Source: Oscillospiraceae bacterium (GTDB lineage: Bacteria; Bacillota; Clostridia; Oscillospirales; Oscillospiraceae). Taken from it: a stretch of 64,000 bases of DNA. Each line of letters begins with the position of its first letter. Position 1 is the first letter of the stretch. The stretch covers positions 1 through 64,000 of the forward strand of contig CADARY010000018.1 of the NCBI GenBank assembly GCA_902790375.1, read 5' to 3'. The notes under the pieces were generated by a model. It was not told where the DNA came from, ran no database searches, and was given only the letters and a program-made list of their open reading frames with translations. A program made the translations under genes and the position numbers. Below are positions 61,482-64,000 of the stretch, piece after piece.

Positions 61482-62768
61482 ATGGAATCTTTATTGGCTA
61501 CTTCAATTGCGCTCCTGGCAGGGCTTCTTATGACCCGTGTATTCAAGCTGATCCATCTGCATTTCCCGGATGTGACGGCATTTCTTCTGGCAGGGCTTCT
61601 GGTGGGGCCTTACTGCCTTGGACGGCTGGGAATACCGGGGCTTGGTTTTGTCAGCATGGAGGCAGTAGACAGTCTTGATGTACTCAGCAATACCGCCCTC
61701 GGCTTTATTGCATTTGCCATCGGAAACGAATTTCGGCTGTCACAGCTTAAAGCCACCGGTAAGCAGGCTACAGTGATCGGGATCTTTCAGGCGGTAACGG
61801 CTACATTACTGGTGGATCTGGCGCTTGTCGGACTGCATTTCTGCTTCGGAGAAAACGTACTCCCCCTTTCCGCAGCCATTACGCTGGGCGCGATCGCCGC
61901 GGCTACTGCACCCGCGGCCACTTTGATGGTTGTCCGGCAGTATAAGGCAAAGGGTGAAGTAACGGATCTTCTGCTGCCGATCGTCGCTCTTGACGATGCG
62001 GTCGGGCTTATTATCTTCGCCGTATCCTTTGGAATCGCGCAGGCTTTGAAGGGCGGAGAACTGAATGTATACGCCATCATCGTCAACCCGATTCTGAAGA
62101 TCATCTGCTCCCTGATTCTTGGAGCGGTACTCGGCGCTCTTCTCACGGAGCTGGAAAAGCTGTTCTTCTCCAACTCCAACCGTTTGTCTCTTTCGATTGC
62201 CTTTGTTGTGCTGACGATTGCTCTGTCCTCGATCAGGATCCCCCTGGGCGAGACCGAGATATCCTTCTCCTCTCTTCTGGTGTGTATGATGCTGGGAACC
62301 GTGTTCTGCAATATGAGTGATTATTCGGTAGATATCATGAACCGGGCGGACAAATGGACAGCGCCCCTGTTCGCCACGTTCTTTGTCATCAGCGGCGCAG
62401 GGCTGGAGCTCAGTGTTTTCCGGTATCCGGCGGTTCTTTTGATCGGACTTGTCTATATCTTGACCCGGTGTCTGGGAAAGTATTTTGGGGCTTCCTTCAG
62501 CAGCATGATTACGGGATGCAGTGAGAACGTCAGGAAGTATCTGGGGATTACACTGTTTCCACAGGCCGGTGTGGCTCTTGGGATGGTGGTGATGGCACAG
62601 TCTCTGGGCGGGAATGAGGCATCACTGATCCGGAACGTTATCCTCTTCAGTGTGCTGATTTATGAAATTGTAGGCCCGATGCTGACCAAGATGGCGCTCA
62701 CTGCTGCCGGCGAGATCGATTCGATCCCGGCCCAGAAGAAAACGAGGGAGCGTTTTGCACATCGATAA
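61482..62768 (+). CDS. CPA2-type cation:proton antiporter
   Basis: A 428-residue protein with twelve to thirteen helices of the Na+/H+ or K+/H+ exchanger superfamily. FPDVTAFLLAGLLVGPYCLG opens the fold; IVALDDAVGLIIFAVSFG holds the conserved Asp pair of the transport site. There is no RCK/TrkA-N domain, unlike KefB/C. AAGAGG precedes ATG 61482 at a fair distance. Codon use is visibly less GC-rich than in neighbours to the left, so this gene and the clc remnant may have come in together. Confidence 0.88.
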   Translation: MESLLATSIALLAGLLMTRVFKLIHLHFPDVTAFLLAGLLVGPYCLGRLGIPGLGFVSMEAVDSLDVLSNTALGFIAFAIGNEFRLSQLKATGKQATVIGIFQAVTATLLVDLALVGLHFCFGENVLPLSAAITLGAIAAATAPAATLMVVRQYKAKGEVTDLLLPIVALDDAVGLIIFAVSFGIAQALKGGELNVYAIIVNPILKIICSLILGAVLGALLTELEKLFFSNSNRLSLSIAFVVLTIALSSIRIPLGETEISFSSLLVCMMLGTVFCNMSDYSVDIMNRADKWTAPLFATFFVISGAGLELSVFRYPAVLLIGLVYILTRCLGKYFGASFSSMITGCSENVRKYLGITLFPQAGVALGMVVMAQSLGGNEASLIRNVILFSVLIYEIVGPMLTKMALTAAGEIDSIPAQKKTRERFAHR

Positions 62769-62778
62769 AGACCGAAAA

Positions 62779-62809
62779 AGGGGTCTGTCTCATATTGAGG
62801 CAGACCCCT
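62779..62809. terminator. bidirectional terminator overlapping the end of the TagO-like gene
   Basis: 14-bp stem AGGGGTCTGTCTCA / TGAGGCAGACCCCT with a 3-base loop. On the minus strand it is followed by TTTTTCGG. The minus-strand gene stop (62790-62792) lies within it. Confidence 0.85.
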
Positions 62810-63908
62810 GTCCGTTATCTGATTTTGTTTCCTCTCCCTGCTGCTTCTGCAGGCGCTGTTTTTTTCGTTCCTCCCGGGCTTTGGCGCGCCGGGGGTTGCG
62901 GATGAAGACCAGGATTCCGATGCCCAGCAGCGTCACCAGGATCGCCGCAATGCAGAGCGTACGCACCACCGGGCCGCGGCCGGCGATCCAGAGGCTTATG
63001 ACCCCGCCGATGGCGGCAATGCCGTAGAGCACCAGCACGGTCTGCTTCTGACTCAGACCCAGGGCGAGCAGCCGGTGGTGGATGTGGCCCTTGTCCGCAT
63101 GGAAGGGACTCTGCCCGTGGGCCAGGCGCCGGATGACGGCAAAGCCCGTGTCGGCCAGGGGCAGGGCGAAGGCCACCACGGCCTGCAGCTTGAACAGGCC
63201 CAGGATCGAGGCGGTGGCCAGGATGAAGCCCAGGAACTGAGAGCCCACATCCCCCATGAAAATCTTGGCGGGGTTGAAGTTGAAGGGAATAAAGCCCAGG
63301 CACGCGCCGATCAGGGCAGTGAGGATGATGGCGGCGGCAGGCTCAGCCGTGAAGAAGAGGATGGAGCCCGCCAGCAGGAAGAACGAGCAGATGGCCGTGA
63401 CGCCGGCCGCAAGCCCGTCCAGCCCGTCGATCAGGTTGAAGGCGTTGGTGCACAGGACGATCCACAGCATGGTCAGCGGCGGGCCCATCCAGCCGAGATC
63501 CATATAGGTCTGGCTGACGGGCCAGGTGATCGCGTCGATCACGAGGCCGAAGCGCACACACACAAAGGCCGCAAACATCTGCAGCACCAGCTTGACCGAG
63601 GGGCGCAGATTCACGATATCGTCCACGAAGCCCATACCCGCAATGATGACGGCGCCGATCACAATGCCGTAAATCTTCTCCGACACGGGCACAAAGAGCA
63701 GCACCGCGAGGAAAAAGCCCACGATGATCGCAAGACCGCCCATGCGGGGGATGGGATGGTCATGGATGCGGCGCTCATCCTTGGGGATATCCATAGCGCC
63801 GATCCGCTCGGCAAAGCGCTTGACCGGCGGTGTCATGCGGTTGCAGACCACCAGCGCCACCACGAAGGCGGAAAACAACGTCAGCCAGGGGTTTAAGTTC
63901 GGAAACAT
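62790..63908 (-). CDS. tagO: undecaprenyl-phosphate GlcNAc-1-phosphate transferase (TagO/WecA type)
   Basis: Starts teichoic acid or other envelope glycan synthesis by moving GlcNAc-1-P onto undecaprenyl phosphate. The 372-residue protein has about eleven helices. Family motifs: RRIHDHPIPRMGG, MGFVDDIVNL, NAFNLIDGLDGLAAG (Asp-rich), FNFNPAKIFMGDVGSQFLG and DKGHIHHRLLALG. The C-terminal tail is unusually basic and Gln-rich. AGGGAGGACG precedes ATG 63908. A partial gene upstream on the same strand ends 42 bp before it. Confidence 0.93.
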   Translation of the reverse strand: MFPNLNPWLTLFSAFVVALVVCNRMTPPVKRFAERIGAMDIPKDERRIHDHPIPRMGGLAIIVGFFLAVLLFVPVSEKIYGIVIGAVIIAGMGFVDDIVNLRPSVKLVLQMFAAFVCVRFGLVIDAITWPVSQTYMDLGWMGPPLTMLWIVLCTNAFNLIDGLDGLAAGVTAICSFFLLAGSILFFTAEPAAAIILTALIGACLGFIPFNFNPAKIFMGDVGSQFLGFILATASILGLFKLQAVVAFALPLADTGFAVIRRLAHGQSPFHADKGHIHHRLLALGLSQKQTVLVLYGIAAIGGVISLWIAGRGPVVRTLCIAAILVTLLGIGILVFIRNPRRAKAREERKKQRLQKQQGEETKSDNGQGSASI

Positions 63909-63950
63909 AAGCGTCCTCCCTGAAATCAGTTAGGAGTCAGGAGTTTGAAA

Positions 63951-64000
63951 TTAAAACGGCTTCTCTACGAGCCCGATCTTCTTATAGACCTTCCGCAGCG
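63951..64000 (-). CDS. 3' end of an unidentified gene (partial)
   Basis: The last 16 codons read LRKVYKKIGLVEKPF then TAA at 63951-63953. The frame is open to the right edge of the window. Too short to identify; as it lies 42 bp upstream of the TagO-like gene on the same strand, it may share its operon. Confidence 0.45.
   Translation of the reverse strand, partial: LRKVYKKIGLVEKPF

Overview
The window is GC-rich Firmicute DNA, most likely from an anaerobic, spore-forming gut clostridium of the Oscillospirales type. Four things point there: the 16S rRNA 5' end at the left edge; spore genes scattered along the window (gerA/gerC/gerB, ypeB, a SleB-like hydrolase, spoIIR, jag); a V-type Na+/H+ ATPase operon; and strong sigma-A promoters (TTGACA-17-TATAAT type) in front of many genes. 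The species assignment is inference; no search was run.

Layout. 1-611: 5' end of a minus-strand rRNA operon with four tandem, evenly spaced promoters. 0.7-4.5 kb: a germinant receptor operon in A-C-B order. 4.5-10.5 kb: MgtC-like protein, DUF1275 and DUF4250 proteins, a wall-anchored surface protein, an Sfp-type phosphopantetheinyl transferase and a DUF364 protein. 10.6-18.8 kb: carboxylesterase, FakA/YloU, LepA with an XRE regulator, phosphate acetyltransferase, TadA. 18.9-24.6 kb: a two-gene flavoprotein locus, a membrane-anchored protein with five FMN-binding repeats followed by a secreted 1238-residue protein with two FMN-binding domains and two complete, nearly identical fumarate-reductase-type FAD domains in tandem. 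24.7-26 kb: YpeB. 26-35.8 kb: V-type ATPase operon (F/H-I-[unknown secreted protein]-K-E-C-G-A-B-D), apparently damaged at the K/E junction. 36-40.8 kb: a diguanylate cyclase behind a long structured leader, a decayed copy of ntpD, a zinc-ribbon-like protein, an AEC transporter with an Asp/Glu racemase, and a TPP riboswitch controlling thiT. 41-44.3 kb: rpmH-rnpA-yidD-yidC-jag, with yidC frameshifted. 44.4-52.9 kb: putP, LysR, SleB-like protein, GtrA, an M14 endopeptidase, a DtxR-type regulator, a lone E2-like acyltransferase, rsmE. 53-64 kb: spoIIR, ispE, a GH13 glucosidase, a large Ig-repeat surface protein, a DUF308 protein, a clc pseudogene split by a small mobile element, a CPA2 antiporter and a TagO/WecA-type transferase.

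The most unusual content is the flavoprotein locus. It looks like an extracytoplasmic, multi-flavin electron-transfer chain ending in a duplicated soluble reductase; its substrate and its flavin transferase are not visible here. The second theme is a set of small non-coding mobile or palindromic elements. One family of about 114 bp has perfect 4-bp target duplications in three copies, two of them immediately downstream of the -10 box of a gene. A 227-bp element sits inside a chloride-channel gene and its removal would restore the local frame. A 127-164-bp palindromic family shares an internal module with the 227-bp element.

Two conserved genes (ntpK/ntpE and yidC) carry clean deletion-like lesions with no other decay. 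These may be assembly or read errors and should be checked before any biological conclusion is drawn.
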